A program made the position numbers and the translations under genes. A model generated the notes under the pieces. It did no database searches, was not told the DNA's origin, and saw only the letters and a program-made list of their open reading frames with translations. This document shows, in pieces, positions 37,169 through 44,012 of a DNA stretch of 44,012 bases. Source of the DNA: Candidatus Colinaster equi (lineage in GTDB: Bacteria > Bacillota > Clostridia > Lachnospirales > Lachnospiraceae); the NCBI GenBank assembly GCA_018064425.1, contig JAGHVF010000030.1, forward strand, positions 1 to 44,012. Reading direction: 5' to 3'. Numbering within the stretch: position 1 is the first letter of the stretch; every line of letters starts with the position of its first letter.

Positions 37169-38518
37169 ATGGCTAGATTATTTGGCACGGATGGTGTAAG
37201 AGGAGTCGCTAACGAAGAATTAACTCCGTTGCTGGCAATGCAATTAGGACAGGCAGGAGCTTATGTATTAACAAAAGAGAAAGAGCACAAGCCTACAATT
37301 ATGGTTGGCTGTGATACAAGAATATCGGGAGATATGCTTGCTAATGCACTTATGGCAGGTGTTTGCAGTGTAGGTGCTAATGCAGTATATGTTGGAGTAA
37401 TGCCAACACCGGCAGTTGCATATTTGACAAAGAAATACAAAGTTGATGCAGGAGTTGTTATTTCCGCATCACATAATCCTGTTGAATTTAACGGTATCAA
37501 ATTTTTCGATGGTGAAGGATATAAGCTTCCCGATGAATTGGAAGATGAGATAGAAGCACTAATTAAGAGTAACATGAAGGATGTTATGTTCCCGACAGGT
37601 GCACAGGTAGGTAAGATAAAATACAGAACTGATGCAAGAGAAGAGTATATTAATCATTCAATTAAGTCGGTTCCGGTTGATTTGTCCGGCTTAAAGATTG
37701 TTGTCGATTGTGCAGAAGGAGCAAGTTATTATACATCGGTTGAGGCATTAAAGGAATTGGGAGCAAATGTAATTGCAATTCATAATATGCCTGATGGAAC
37801 AAATATTAATGCCAATTGCGGCTCAACTCATATGGAAGAGTTGATGGCTCGTGTTGTATATGAGAAAGCTAACATTGGACTTGCATTTGATGGTGATGCA
37901 GATAGACTTTTGGCTGTTGATGAGAACGGACATATGGTAGATGGCGATCAGATAATGGCTATCGTTGGAAATCATATGAGAAGTCAGGGAAAACTTAAGA
38001 AGGATACAATTGTTGTAACTGTAATGTCCAATCTTGGATTTACTCTTATGGCAAAGGAAAACAATCTTAAGATTCAGACTACAAAGGTTGGTGACAGATA
38101 CGTACTCGAGAATATGAAGAAACATGGATATTCTCTTGGAGGCGAGCAGTCCGGACATGTAATTTTCTTAGATGAGAATACAACCGGAGACGGACTTCTA
38201 AGTGCTTTGCATTTGTTGCAGGTTATTGTTGAGACAGGTAAGCCTTTATCAGAATTGGCTAAGATAATGACAGTTCTTCCTCAGGCACTTGTGAATGCGC
38301 AGGTTCCTAATCATAAGAAAGAGAACTACATGGATTATCCTGAGATTGCAGAAGCTATCGCTACTCTGGAAGCAAAGTTCGCAGGAGAAGGAAGAGTACT
38401 TATTCGTCCTTCAGGAACAGAACCTAAGGTTAGAGTAATGATTGAAGGAAAGAACCAGGAAGAGATTAATGAAGATGCTAAGAAATTGGCAGAATTAATT
38501 CAAAATACGATGCTATAA
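37169..38518 (+). CDS. glmM: Phosphoglucosamine mutase GlmM
   Basis: 449 residues. It converts glucosamine 6-phosphate to 1-phosphate on the way to UDP-GlcNAc and peptidoglycan. Seen: [12 protein letters not shown] at the start, active-site phosphoserine in [17 protein letters not shown], the metal loop FDGDADRLL, sugar-binding [10 protein letters not shown] and phosphate-binding [14 protein letters not shown]. GlmM inhibits CdaA by direct contact in Bacillus and others, explaining the gene order. Confidence 0.97.
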   Translation: MARLFGTDGVRGVANEELTPLLAMQLGQAGAYVLTKEKEHKPTIMVGCDTRISGDMLANALMAGVCSVGANAVYVGVMPTPAVAYLTKKYKVDAGVVISASHNPVEFNGIKFFDGEGYKLPDELEDEIEALIKSNMKDVMFPTGAQVGKIKYRTDAREEYINHSIKSVPVDLSGLKIVVDCAEGASYYTSVEALKELGANVIAIHNMPDGTNINANCGSTHMEELMARVVYEKANIGLAFDGDADRLLAVDENGHMVDGDQIMAIVGNHMRSQGKLKKDTIVVTVMSNLGFTLMAKENNLKIQTTKVGDRYVLENMKKHGYSLGGEQSGHVIFLDENTTGDGLLSALHLLQVIVETGKPLSELAKIMTVLPQALVNAQVPNHKKENYMDYPEIAEAIATLEAKFAGEGRVLIRPSGTEPKVRVMIEGKNQEEINEDAKKLAELIQNTML

Positions 38519-38595
38519 TACAATATGGCAATAATCCCTTTTTAGTGGTAGAATAGAGATAGAGGGGAAAAACACAAATCGGAGGTATAGACGGT

Positions 38596-38859
38596 ATGGT
38601 TAGCCAGAAAGTGGTTATTAAGAATCCTACAGGACTACATCTGAGACCGGCAGGCATCCTATGTAAGGAGGCTATGCAGTTTAAATCGCTAATTACTTTT
38701 TCTTTTAGAGAGACTACGGCAAACGCTAAGAGTGTTCTTAGTGTATTGGGCGCTTGTGTTAAGTGCGGTGATGAGATTGAGATAGTTTGTGACGGTGAAG
38801 ATGAGGCAGATGCTTTGACAGCTTTGGTCACTGCTGTTGAGAATGGCTTAGGAGAGTAA
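38596..38859 (+). CDS. ptsH: HPr phosphocarrier protein, canonical
   Basis: 87 residues. Both phosphorylation sites are present: His15 in GLHLRP, the acceptor from enzyme I, and Ser46 in ANAKSVLS, the HprK site. The helix after Ser46 (SVLSVLGACVKC) is less like classic HPr than the Crh-like paralog at 11806. No ptsI lies next to it. GGAGG lies 10 nt before the ATG. It appears to end the recD2-to-glmM transcript, with a strong terminator after it. Confidence 0.9.
   Translation: MVSQKVVIKNPTGLHLRPAGILCKEAMQFKSLITFSFRETTANAKSVLSVLGACVKCGDEIEIVCDGEDEADALTALVTAVENGLGE
38815..38844 (+). promoter_or_regulatory. Possible internal promoter for leuA
   Basis: Perfect TTGACA at 38815-38820 and GAGAAT at 38839-38844, 18 bp apart, inside the end of the HPr gene. 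A transcript from it would run into the hairpin at 38864 before leuA. Confidence 0.3.
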
Positions 38860-38863
38860 GAGT

Positions 38864-38895
38864 ATTCCCACCCACTTAAGGGTGGGAATTTTTTT
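38864..38895 (+). terminator. Terminator or attenuator between ptsH and leuA
   Basis: Perfect 10-bp stem ATTCCCACCC/GGGTGGGAAT with a 6-nt loop and a run of seven T. The leuA ribosome site AAGGAG begins 5 nt after the T-tract, so no promoter fits between them. Confidence 0.9.
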
Positions 38896-38912
38896 GATTA
38901 AGGAGAAATATT

Positions 38913-40589
38913 ATGTTGAATTATAAACGTTACAGGAAGAATCCGGTATTGGATTATCCGCAAAGAGAATGGCCAAATAAGGAGATTACAGAAGCACCTA
39001 TCTGGTGTAGTGTAGATCTTCGAGATGGTAATCAGGCTCTTATTGATCCAATGCAGGTAGAAGAAAAGATTGAATTTTTCAATTATCTTGTAAAGCTTGG
39101 ATTCAAGGAAATCGAGATTGGTTTTCCTTCTGCCAGCCAGATTGAGTACGATTTCTTACGTCAGTTGGTAGATCGTAAGTTGATTCCTGATGATGTTTGG
39201 GTACAAGTACTTGTTCAATGCAGAGAAGAGTTGGTAGAACGTACTTTTGAGTCAATTGAAGGTATTAAAAATGTAATTGTACATATATACAATTCAACAT
39301 CTACATTACAGAGAGATGTAGTATTTAATAAGGGACGCGAAGAGATAATTGATATTGCGATTGCCGGAACCAGAATGGTAAAGGAGAGAGCAAAGAGTTT
39401 CCCCGGAAATATCAGACTTGAGTATAGTCCGGAGAGTTTTACCGGTACAGAAATGGATTTCGCTTTGGAGATATGTACTGCTGTTCAGAAGGAATGGGGT
39501 GCAACAAAGGAGAATCCGATAATAATTAATCTGCCATCTACGGTAGAGATGACTACTCCAAATGTTTATGCCGACGAGATAGAGTGGATGAGTACTCATT
39601 TTGAAAACAGAGAGAGTATTATTCTGAGTGTACATCCCCATAATGATCGTGGAACTGGCATTGCAAGTTGTGAACTTTCATTGCTTGCGGGTGCACAAAG
39701 AGTAGAAGGTACACTCTTTGGTAATGGCGAACGTACAGGTAACTTGGATATTCTTGTTGTTGCATATAATATGTTTTCACAGGGAATTGATCCAAAGCTT
39801 GCGATTGAGCATGTTAATGAATCAATTGAAATATATGAAAGATGTTGTAAGATACCGATTCATCCACGTCATCCGTATGCCGGCAAGCTTGTATTTACTG
39901 CATTTTCAGGAAGTCATCAGGATGCAATCAATAAGGGCGTGTCTGCAATGAAGGAAAGAGAAAGTGAGATTTGGCAGGTGCCTTATCTTCCCATCGATCC
40001 TGCCGATATTGGTCGTGAGTACGAGCCGATTGTTCGTATTAACAGTCAGTCAGGTAAAGGTGGTGTTGCCTTTATTATGGATATATATTTCGGTTACAAG
40101 TTGCCTAAGGCAATGCATAAAGAGTTTGCTAATGTTATTCAGAAGATTTCCGAGAAGCAAGGCGAGGTATCTCCTGATGAAATATATGCAAAGTTTGTTG
40201 AAGAATATGTTGATCGCAAAGAACCGTTGCACTTTAAGAAACTTAAGGTTGATGATCTTAGCGGTGAGGAAGAGACAAGCTTTGATACAAGAGTAACCGT
40301 AACTTATACAGACAATGGCAATGAAAAGACCTTTGAAGCAGTCGGAAATGGACCTATTGATGCTGTTAAGAGAGGTATTCAGGAGACTATGGGTCTTGAT
40401 ATTAAGATTCTGGATTACTCAGAGCATGCACTTGCAGCAGGTTCGAATTCCAAGGCTGCAGCATATATTCATTTACTTGATGTTAATTCCGGTAATGTTA
40501 CTTATGGTGTCGGAGAGAGCTCGAATATTACGAGAGCATCAGTACGTGCTATTTTCTCTGCACTGAACAGACTCGGATTGCATGAATAA
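38913..40589 (+). CDS. leuA: 2-isopropylmalate synthase, long form
   Basis: 558 residues. It condenses 2-ketoisovalerate with acetyl-CoA in the first step of leucine synthesis. Seen: PIWCSVDLRDGNQAL with catalytic Asp/Arg, the metal-binding HPHNDRGTG, GTLFGNGERTGN, then the C-terminal regulatory domain (from about 430) for leucine feedback, ending GVGESSNITRASVRAI. The length and N-terminus match the LeuA form found in actinobacteria and many Clostridia rather than the 510-residue enteric form. No other leu genes follow. Confidence 0.95.
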   Translation: MLNYKRYRKNPVLDYPQREWPNKEITEAPIWCSVDLRDGNQALIDPMQVEEKIEFFNYLVKLGFKEIEIGFPSASQIEYDFLRQLVDRKLIPDDVWVQVLVQCREELVERTFESIEGIKNVIVHIYNSTSTLQRDVVFNKGREEIIDIAIAGTRMVKERAKSFPGNIRLEYSPESFTGTEMDFALEICTAVQKEWGATKENPIIINLPSTVEMTTPNVYADEIEWMSTHFENRESIILSVHPHNDRGTGIASCELSLLAGAQRVEGTLFGNGERTGNLDILVVAYNMFSQGIDPKLAIEHVNESIEIYERCCKIPIHPRHPYAGKLVFTAFSGSHQDAINKGVSAMKERESEIWQVPYLPIDPADIGREYEPIVRINSQSGKGGVAFIMDIYFGYKLPKAMHKEFANVIQKISEKQGEVSPDEIYAKFVEEYVDRKEPLHFKKLKVDDLSGEEETSFDTRVTVTYTDNGNEKTFEAVGNGPIDAVKRGIQETMGLDIKILDYSEHALAAGSNSKAAAYIHLLDVNSGNVTYGVGESSNITRASVRAIFSALNRLGLHE

Positions 40590-40614
40590 ATAATAAGTGG
40601 GTTAAGGAGAAAAA

Positions 40615-41052
40615 ATGAAAATTGCAATTGGAAATGATCATGCGGCCGTTGAGCTGCGTGAGGTAATCACCGAGTATCTAAAAGAACTCGGACATGATGT
40701 CGATAATTATGGTGCTGCAGCCGGTGAGAAATGTGACTATCCTGCAGTAGGAAAAAAAGTAGGAGAACTTGTTGCTGCCGGCGACTACGATTGCGGTATT
40801 TTGATATGCGGAACCGGTGTTGGTATATCAATAGCAGCAAATAAGGTTAAAGGAATAAGAGCAGCGGTTTGTTCGGATACGGCTACAGCAAGATTGGTTA
40901 AGCAGCACAATAATGCGAATATACTGGCTTTTGGAGCGCGTATAGTCGGAACGGAATTGGCAAAGGATATTGTTAAGTCGTATCTTGATGCCGAATTTGA
41001 AGGCGGTCGTCATCAAAGACGTGTTGACATGATTTCAGCGATGGAAGAATAA
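40615..41052 (+). CDS. rpiB: Ribose 5-phosphate isomerase B
   Basis: 145 residues. It interconverts ribose 5-phosphate and ribulose 5-phosphate. Seen: IAIGNDHAAVELRE, catalytic Cys/Thr region ILICGTGVGISIAANK, and RQHNNAN-like KQHNNANILAFGAR. AAGGAG precedes the ATG. The stop codon is inside the first arm of its terminator. In many Firmicutes a low-molecular-weight phosphatase gene accompanies rpiB; only a remnant of such a gene is seen here (41750). Confidence 0.95.
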   Translation: MKIAIGNDHAAVELREVITEYLKELGHDVDNYGAAAGEKCDYPAVGKKVGELVAAGDYDCGILICGTGVGISIAANKVKGIRAAVCSDTATARLVKQHNNANILAFGARIVGTELAKDIVKSYLDAEFEGGRHQRRVDMISAMEE

Positions 41053-41074
41053 GCGAAAGCTTATTCTTTCTTTT
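41047..41074 (+). terminator. Intrinsic terminator of rpiB
   Basis: GAATAAGC/GCTTATTC stem with a GAAA loop and TTTCTTTT; the rpiB stop codon is part of the stem. Confidence 0.85.
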
Positions 41075-41127
41075 GGTTTGGGTATTGAAACGCGCATAAT
41101 GATTTCTAAAATGTGTGAGGAATAAGA

Positions 41128-41640
41128 ATGATTGAGAAAAACAAAAATAATATTATACTCATTGGTATGCCGGGAGCCGGAAAGAGTACAATCGGTGTAT
41201 TACTTGCCAAGGCTATAACGTATAATTTTATTGATACGGATATTTCTATTCAACAACGTGAAAAAAATCAGTTATACAAAATAATTGATGAGATGGGTCT
41301 GGATGCGTTTATCAAGATTGAGAATGATGTTTTATCTCGACTTGAAGTTGATGGATGCGTAATTGCAACAGGCGGCAGCGCTGTGTATGGGCAGCAGGCA
41401 ATGGAACATTTGCGCAGCATCGGAACAGTTGTGTATATTAAGCTTGGCTTAGATGAAATTCTGAAGCGCGTAAACAATATTACAACAAGAGGAATAGCCA
41501 TGAAAAAAGGGATGGCATTGGAGGATGTATACAAAGAGCGTGTTCCGTTATATGAGAAGTATGCTGATATTATAGTTGATGCAGAAGGAACGAGTATAGA
41601 AGAGTGCGTTGAAAAGGTAGTTAAGCGTTTGGCCCCTTGA
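41128..41640 (+). CDS. Shikimate-kinase-like P-loop kinase
   Basis: 170 residues. P-loop GMPGAGKST (13-21), magnesium-site DTD (36-38), GG pair in ATGGSAVY (81-82), the lid Arg in TTRGIAM (120) and ERVPLYEKYAD. However, the residue equivalent to the shikimate-binding Arg (FRxxE in AroK) is Ile62 (AFIKIE), and the lid RPLL block is replaced. It therefore belongs to a side branch often annotated shikimate kinase whose substrate is doubtful. The stop codon and last residues (RLAP) lie in an intergenic repeat. The ribosome site (GTGAGGAAT) is modest. Confidence 0.8.
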   Translation: MIEKNKNNIILIGMPGAGKSTIGVLLAKAITYNFIDTDISIQQREKNQLYKIIDEMGLDAFIKIENDVLSRLEVDGCVIATGGSAVYGQQAMEHLRSIGTVVYIKLGLDEILKRVNNITTRGIAMKKGMALEDVYKERVPLYEKYADIIVDAEGTSIEECVEKVVKRLAP

Positions 41641-41686
41641 CGCATTTGGCCCCTTTTGGTCCCTTGGGGACGGGGGTAGGGGGTCA
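41628..41686. repeat. Tandem TTTGGCCCCTT units and G-rich hairpin
   Basis: TTTGGCCCCTT occurs twice (41628-41638 and 41645-41655), the first copy supplying the end of the kinase gene. The second copy leads into GGTCCC-TTG-GGGAC (inner stem at 41659-41671) and three G runs; TGGCCCC can pair with GGGGGTCA at the end as an outer stem. GC content is far above its surroundings, as in dispersed intergenic repeats. Confidence 0.6.
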
Positions 41687-41710
41687 TTTTGTTTCATTAT
41701 CCTGTGCTAA

Positions 41711-41741
41711 TTCCTTTATTTTCATAATGAGCGTAAAGGAA
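41711..41741. promoter_or_regulatory. Dyad covering the remnant's ribosome site
   Basis: TTCCTTTA and TAAAGGAA are exact complements separated by 15 nt; the right arm contains the AAAGGA site of the phosphatase remnant. Possibly coincidental. Confidence 0.3.
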
Positions 41742-41749
41742 AGAAAAAT

Positions 41750-41788
41750 ATGATTAGAGTGCTCTTTATCTGCTATGGCACTCGTTAG
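41750..41788 (+). pseudogene. Remnant start of a low-molecular-weight phosphatase gene
   Basis: ATG followed by codons for MIRVLFICYGTR and a stop, with AAAGGA 9 nt upstream. Low-molecular-weight protein tyrosine/arginine phosphatases begin with this pattern, MIxVLFVCHGNICRS, whose Cys and Arg are catalytic; the match ends just after the Cys. Such genes sit beside rpiB in many Firmicutes, and rpiB is 0.7 kb upstream. I infer a gene lost by deletion or insertion, leaving its ribosome site and first codons. The match is short, so chance is not excluded. Confidence 0.5.
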
Positions 41789-41840
41789 AACTATCGTTGT
41801 AAAGTAGGTTATAACTTGGCATAAGTCCGAAAAACTTTGC

Positions 41841-41952
41841 AAACGGTGACAGACAGAGGGTCACAGGTCTCCGCTCCGCTTCGGTCCGCGCAGAGCTGAA
41901 GTCCACCGGACTTCATGCGCCCTCCGTAGAGGGCTAACCGCCTACCGTTTTT
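41841..41952. repeat. Structured GC-rich intergenic cassette
   Basis: Bounded by AAACGGT and its complement ACCGTTT (41944-41950), followed by TT. Inside are GTGAC/GTCAC (41846-41864), a GC-rich CCGC/GCGC-type core, a perfect 8-bp hairpin TGAAGTCC/GGACTTCA (41897-41915) and a perfect 6-bp hairpin GCCCTC/GAGGGC with CGTA loop (41919-41934). It has no coding frame of note and is much richer in GC than its flanks. It could be a non-autonomous mobile repeat or a folded RNA; only one copy is in the window. Confidence 0.65.
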
Positions 41953-41987
41953 GGTAACACCGATGATTAAGTAATATTATATCATTT

Positions 41988-42001
41988 CGAACATATGTTT
42001 G
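41988..42001. promoter_or_regulatory. LexA (SOS) box upstream of the lipoprotein gene
   Basis: CGAACATATGTTTG fits the Gram-positive LexA consensus CGAACRNRYGTTYG at all 14 positions. It overlaps the -35 region of the promoter whose -10 is TATAAT at 42020-42025, so bound LexA would block transcription of the gene starting at 42066. Confidence 0.8.
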
Positions 42002-42025
42002 CGATGATGCTATTGGAACTATAAT
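41997..42025 (+). promoter_or_regulatory. Promoter of the lipoprotein gene
   Basis: A perfect TATAAT at 42020-42025, 40 nt before the start codon. The -35 (TTTGCG, 16-bp spacer) is weak and lies in the right half of the LexA box. Confidence 0.6.
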
Positions 42026-42065
42026 GTGTATGAAAAAATATATACGCATGAAAGCGAGGAACTTA

Positions 42066-43205
42066 ATGAAAAAAGCATTAGCGATTTTATTATGTGCTGT
42101 AATGGCAATGTCTTTTGTTGCATGTGGAACGGAAAAAGATAACGTGCAAGTGCAGAATAGTACTAATGAAATTGAAAATAGTAATATAGATGCAAGTGAC
42201 AGCGTTGCACCTATAGCTGAGGACAAAAGTGAAAGTGACCTAATCATTGGTTCTTGGTACGATGAGGAAAATGATTGTACTTTTGAGTTTGTGGATGATA
42301 AGCATGTCAAACTTTACTTAGTGGGTGGAACACTTGATGCTGAGTATTTGCTATCAGAAAGTATGATGACTATTTCAGCTGGAGATGAAAATGACAAGTT
42401 TGATGTTGTATTAGAAGATAGTAAGTTGGAATTAATGCATCAGGGAGATGACTTCAAATATAGTTTTGTTAGATGTGAGAGTACAGTAAATAAAGATTCT
42501 CTTTCAACTAGTGAAAAGGTGTTTGAAATCTGCGTTGTTGATGATAATACAGCAGATATTGCTGTGTTTAATGCAGATGATAATTCAAATTGGTCAATAC
42601 ATTTTGACGATTCTTTCACGCTATATTATGGTGATTTAGGTCAAGGGTATGAATGCAATCTATTTAGAGAGAATGATGTAGTAGACACATTTAATATAGT
42701 AAATGCTCAGAATGCGAAAATAATTCATTTGAAGACTTCTTATATTGATTTTAATAGTATTAAGGAATATGGATATACTGATGAAGACCAAAATGTTTAT
42801 CACAGTTATGCTCCTTCAGAAGTTATGGTTAATAAAATAAGTGTATCTGAGGATGTAGTCGAAAACAGTAATCCTAGAACTGAAGATGAAAAAATGAATG
42901 ATATTAATACTGATACTCTGCCTTTGGTGGGAGTGAAGTATTTCTGTGACGGTGATACTTGGGGGGCTTCAGAGCTTGTTCTTAAAGGAGCAGATGCAAA
43001 TGGTTTGCCTACGAAAATTGTTATTTCTAATAGTGGTGATTCAGTATCTGGACTGGAACTAAATGGCACTTTTTCAATAAAAATTACAGAATATATTGAA
43101 TCAGACAATACATTAATAGGTAGGTTTGTTGGAGTTGACCATGATACAGTTAAAGGTGAATTTGTATCTGGTAATGGTGATAGACTTATAATCCAAATTG
43201 ACTAA
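42066..43205 (+). CDS. Putative SOS-controlled lipoprotein, unknown function
   Basis: 379 residues. Signal sequence MKKALAILLCAVMAMSFVAC with a lipobox-like FVAC and Cys20 as the lipidation site. A low-complexity Asn/Asp/Ser/Glu spacer (about 21-55) is followed by a beta-rich domain beginning IIGSWYDEENDCTFEF, of the lipocalin-like or small beta-barrel style seen in clostridial lipoproteins. A second acidic region precedes a C-terminal domain (from about 290, LVGVKYFCDGDTWGASEL). No catalytic motif seen. The start is ATG 42066 with AGGA 5 nt upstream; the frame is open 14 codons further back without a ribosome site. Acidic composition and AT-rich codons differ from the housekeeping genes. Confidence 0.8.
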   Translation: MKKALAILLCAVMAMSFVACGTEKDNVQVQNSTNEIENSNIDASDSVAPIAEDKSESDLIIGSWYDEENDCTFEFVDDKHVKLYLVGGTLDAEYLLSESMMTISAGDENDKFDVVLEDSKLELMHQGDDFKYSFVRCESTVNKDSLSTSEKVFEICVVDDNTADIAVFNADDNSNWSIHFDDSFTLYYGDLGQGYECNLFRENDVVDTFNIVNAQNAKIIHLKTSYIDFNSIKEYGYTDEDQNVYHSYAPSEVMVNKISVSEDVVENSNPRTEDEKMNDINTDTLPLVGVKYFCDGDTWGASELVLKGADANGLPTKIVISNSGDSVSGLELNGTFSIKITEYIESDNTLIGRFVGVDHDTVKGEFVSGNGDRLIIQID

Positions 43206-43287
43206 TAGAATCTTTTTATAGATAAGAAAAATCAAGTTTAATGAAATAAACAAATTCAGATTTCATGAATGAAAGAGTGGTGGATAA

Positions 43288-43719
43288 ATGGATGATATTA
43301 TTTCAAAATTAAAGGATAAAGACGAGAGAGTTGCATATGAATATGCCAAGATGATTGGCGCTGAATCCGCAGAATCTGATAAGTACTTAAAATATGTTCA
43401 TGATTTTTCAAATATGTTGGAGGACAGTAATTCTTATGTGAGAGCAAGAGCGTTCTTCTTGATTTGTAACCAGGCAAGATGGGCTAACGACGGTCAGATA
43501 ATGGAAGTATTTGAAAGAATGAGCAGTCTCTTGTATGATTCAAAACCAACGGTGGTTAGGCAATGTTTGGGAGCATTACATGAGGTTATTCTATATAGAC
43601 CGGAAATGGCAGATGTCATTAGTGAAGCGGTTGGCAGGATTGATGTTAATAAATATAAAGACAGTATGTCACCGCTAATAAGAAGAGATATAGAAGCTCT
43701 GGTTGCATTAATTCGATAG
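43288..43719 (+). CDS. HEAT-like helical repeat protein
   Basis: 143 residues, all helical. Helix pairs such as DERVAYEYAKMIGAE, NSYVRARAFFLICNQARWAND and PTVVRQCLGALHEVILYRPE form HEAT-like repeats; similar clostridial proteins are sometimes mislabelled SufBD. No enzyme motif, signal or membrane segment, so it is probably a cytoplasmic binding protein. GGTGG precedes the ATG at short spacing. It lies 82 nt after the lipoprotein gene with no terminator visible between them, so read-through is possible. Confidence 0.8.
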   Translation: MDDIISKLKDKDERVAYEYAKMIGAESAESDKYLKYVHDFSNMLEDSNSYVRARAFFLICNQARWANDGQIMEVFERMSSLLYDSKPTVVRQCLGALHEVILYRPEMADVISEAVGRIDVNKYKDSMSPLIRRDIEALVALIR

Positions 43720-43854
43720 TTTGATGCAACTGCTGGTTGCGTAAATCATTCAAAAAGCATACTGAGGTTGGTGTAAGAAAAAAAGGGAACATGGTAATCT
43801 ATTTTTGCGACGCGGAGCAAAGAAATTTTGTTGAGAAGTTAAAGGAGACCAACT

Positions 43855-44012
43855 ATGAGTTTAGGAAGAAATTTACAATATTTACGTCAACTTAGTGGAA
43901 ATATGACACAGGAAAGCCTGGCAGAAAAAGTGAAAGTAAGCCGTCAGACGATTTCAAAATGGGAGATGGATGCGGCTAATCCAGAGATGGAAAAAGCGCT
44001 TGAACTATGCAA
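43855..44012 (+). CDS. XRE-family regulator, cut by window end
   Basis: The first 52 codons of a gene that continues past the window: MSLGRNLQYLRQLSGNMTQ, ESLAEKVKVSRQTISKWEM and DAANPEMEKALELC. This is a Cro/C1 helix-turn-helix of the type found in clostridial regulators with a C-terminal effector domain, which cannot be seen here. AAAGGAG lies 7 nt before the ATG. Confidence 0.9.
   Translation, partial: MSLGRNLQYLRQLSGNMTQESLAEKVKVSRQTISKWEMDAANPEMEKALELC

Noticed and set aside
38860-38912. T-box or leucine leader peptide before leuA
   Set aside because: The gap is too short and has no specifier stem or Leu codon run.
41666-41683. G-quadruplex
   Set aside because: Only three runs of four or more G are present; a fourth is lacking, and a hairpin explains the sequence.
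41788-41799. Third LexA-like box GAACTATCGTTG
   Set aside because: The right half is GTTG, which breaks the consensus GTTY, and no promoter lies near it.
43726-43740. GCAAC/GTTGC hairpin as a terminator of the HEAT-like gene
   Set aside because: Five pairs only and no T-tract follows.
1-44012. CRISPR arrays, tRNA or rRNA genes, insertion sequences, prophage
   Set aside because: No regularly spaced repeats, cloverleaf, rRNA signature, transposase or integrase was seen on either strand.

Overview
This window looks like core chromosome from a motile, low-GC, Gram-positive member of the Clostridia, most probably a Lachnospiraceae species (Butyrivibrio, Pseudobutyrivibrio, Lachnospira or Roseburia type). 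The evidence is strong GGAGG ribosome sites, several GTG and TTG starts, HprK and Crh-type regulation, a DUF4317 protein, the mbl-flhO-flhP and comFC-yvyF pairings known from Firmicutes, and cdaA-cdaR-glmM. The genus cannot be fixed from the sequence alone. No rRNA, tRNA, CRISPR array, insertion sequence or prophage was found.

Layout. (1) 1-3.7 kb: a YtrA-type GntR repressor with an ABC-2 exporter, preceded by a promoter bracketed by two matching operators. (2) 3.7-6.9 kb: a DUF4317 protein and uvrC. (3) 7.0-12.1 kb: hprK, a ROK glucokinase, murB, rapZ, whiA and a Crh-like HPr, a cluster tying carbon-status signalling to wall precursor synthesis. (4) 12.1-16.5 kb: a lipid kinase, class II fructose-bisphosphate aldolase, and, around a divergent 40-bp gap, a cyclophilin and a GNAT protein, then an XRE regulator on the minus strand. 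(5) 16.7-22.1 kb: a sugar-diacid-type regulator, ftsE, ftsX, an EnvC-like M23 peptidase and a CtpA-type protease, a division and wall-remodelling set. (6) 22.1-27.0 kb: uvrB and uvrA behind a LexA (SOS) box. (7) 27.1-30.2 kb: mbl, two rod or hook proteins and a rod-binding protein. (8) 30.3-38.9 kb: recD2, comFC, yvyF, two unrecognised membrane proteins, cdaA, cdaR, glmM and a canonical HPr, packed tightly enough to be one operon. (9) 38.9-41.6 kb: long-form leuA, rpiB and a shikimate-kinase-like protein. (10) 41.6-44.0 kb: a disturbed accessory stretch with GC-rich repeats, what looks like the first 12 codons of a lost low-molecular-weight phosphatase gene, a structured repeat cassette, a lipoprotein gene behind a full-consensus SOS box, a HEAT-like protein and an XRE regulator cut by the window edge.

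How the genes work together. Two HPr paralogs share the window: one has lost His15 (Glu15) but keeps Ser46 and sits in the hprK cluster, the other has both sites. Wall and envelope functions recur (murB, ftsEX and its hydrolase, ctpA, mbl, cdaA-cdaR-glmM, rapZ). All three excision-repair genes are present, at two loci, and the uvrBA locus shares its SOS control signal with the unknown lipoprotein at the right end.

The most interesting leads are the SOS-box lipoprotein, the phosphatase remnant beside a structured repeat, the twin YtrA operators, the Glu15 Crh-like protein, the kinase lacking the shikimate-binding Arg, and several terminator-like hairpins sitting directly against the ribosome site of the next gene (murB, uvrB, leuA) with little or no room for a promoter after them. 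I did not identify a wholly new multi-gene system.
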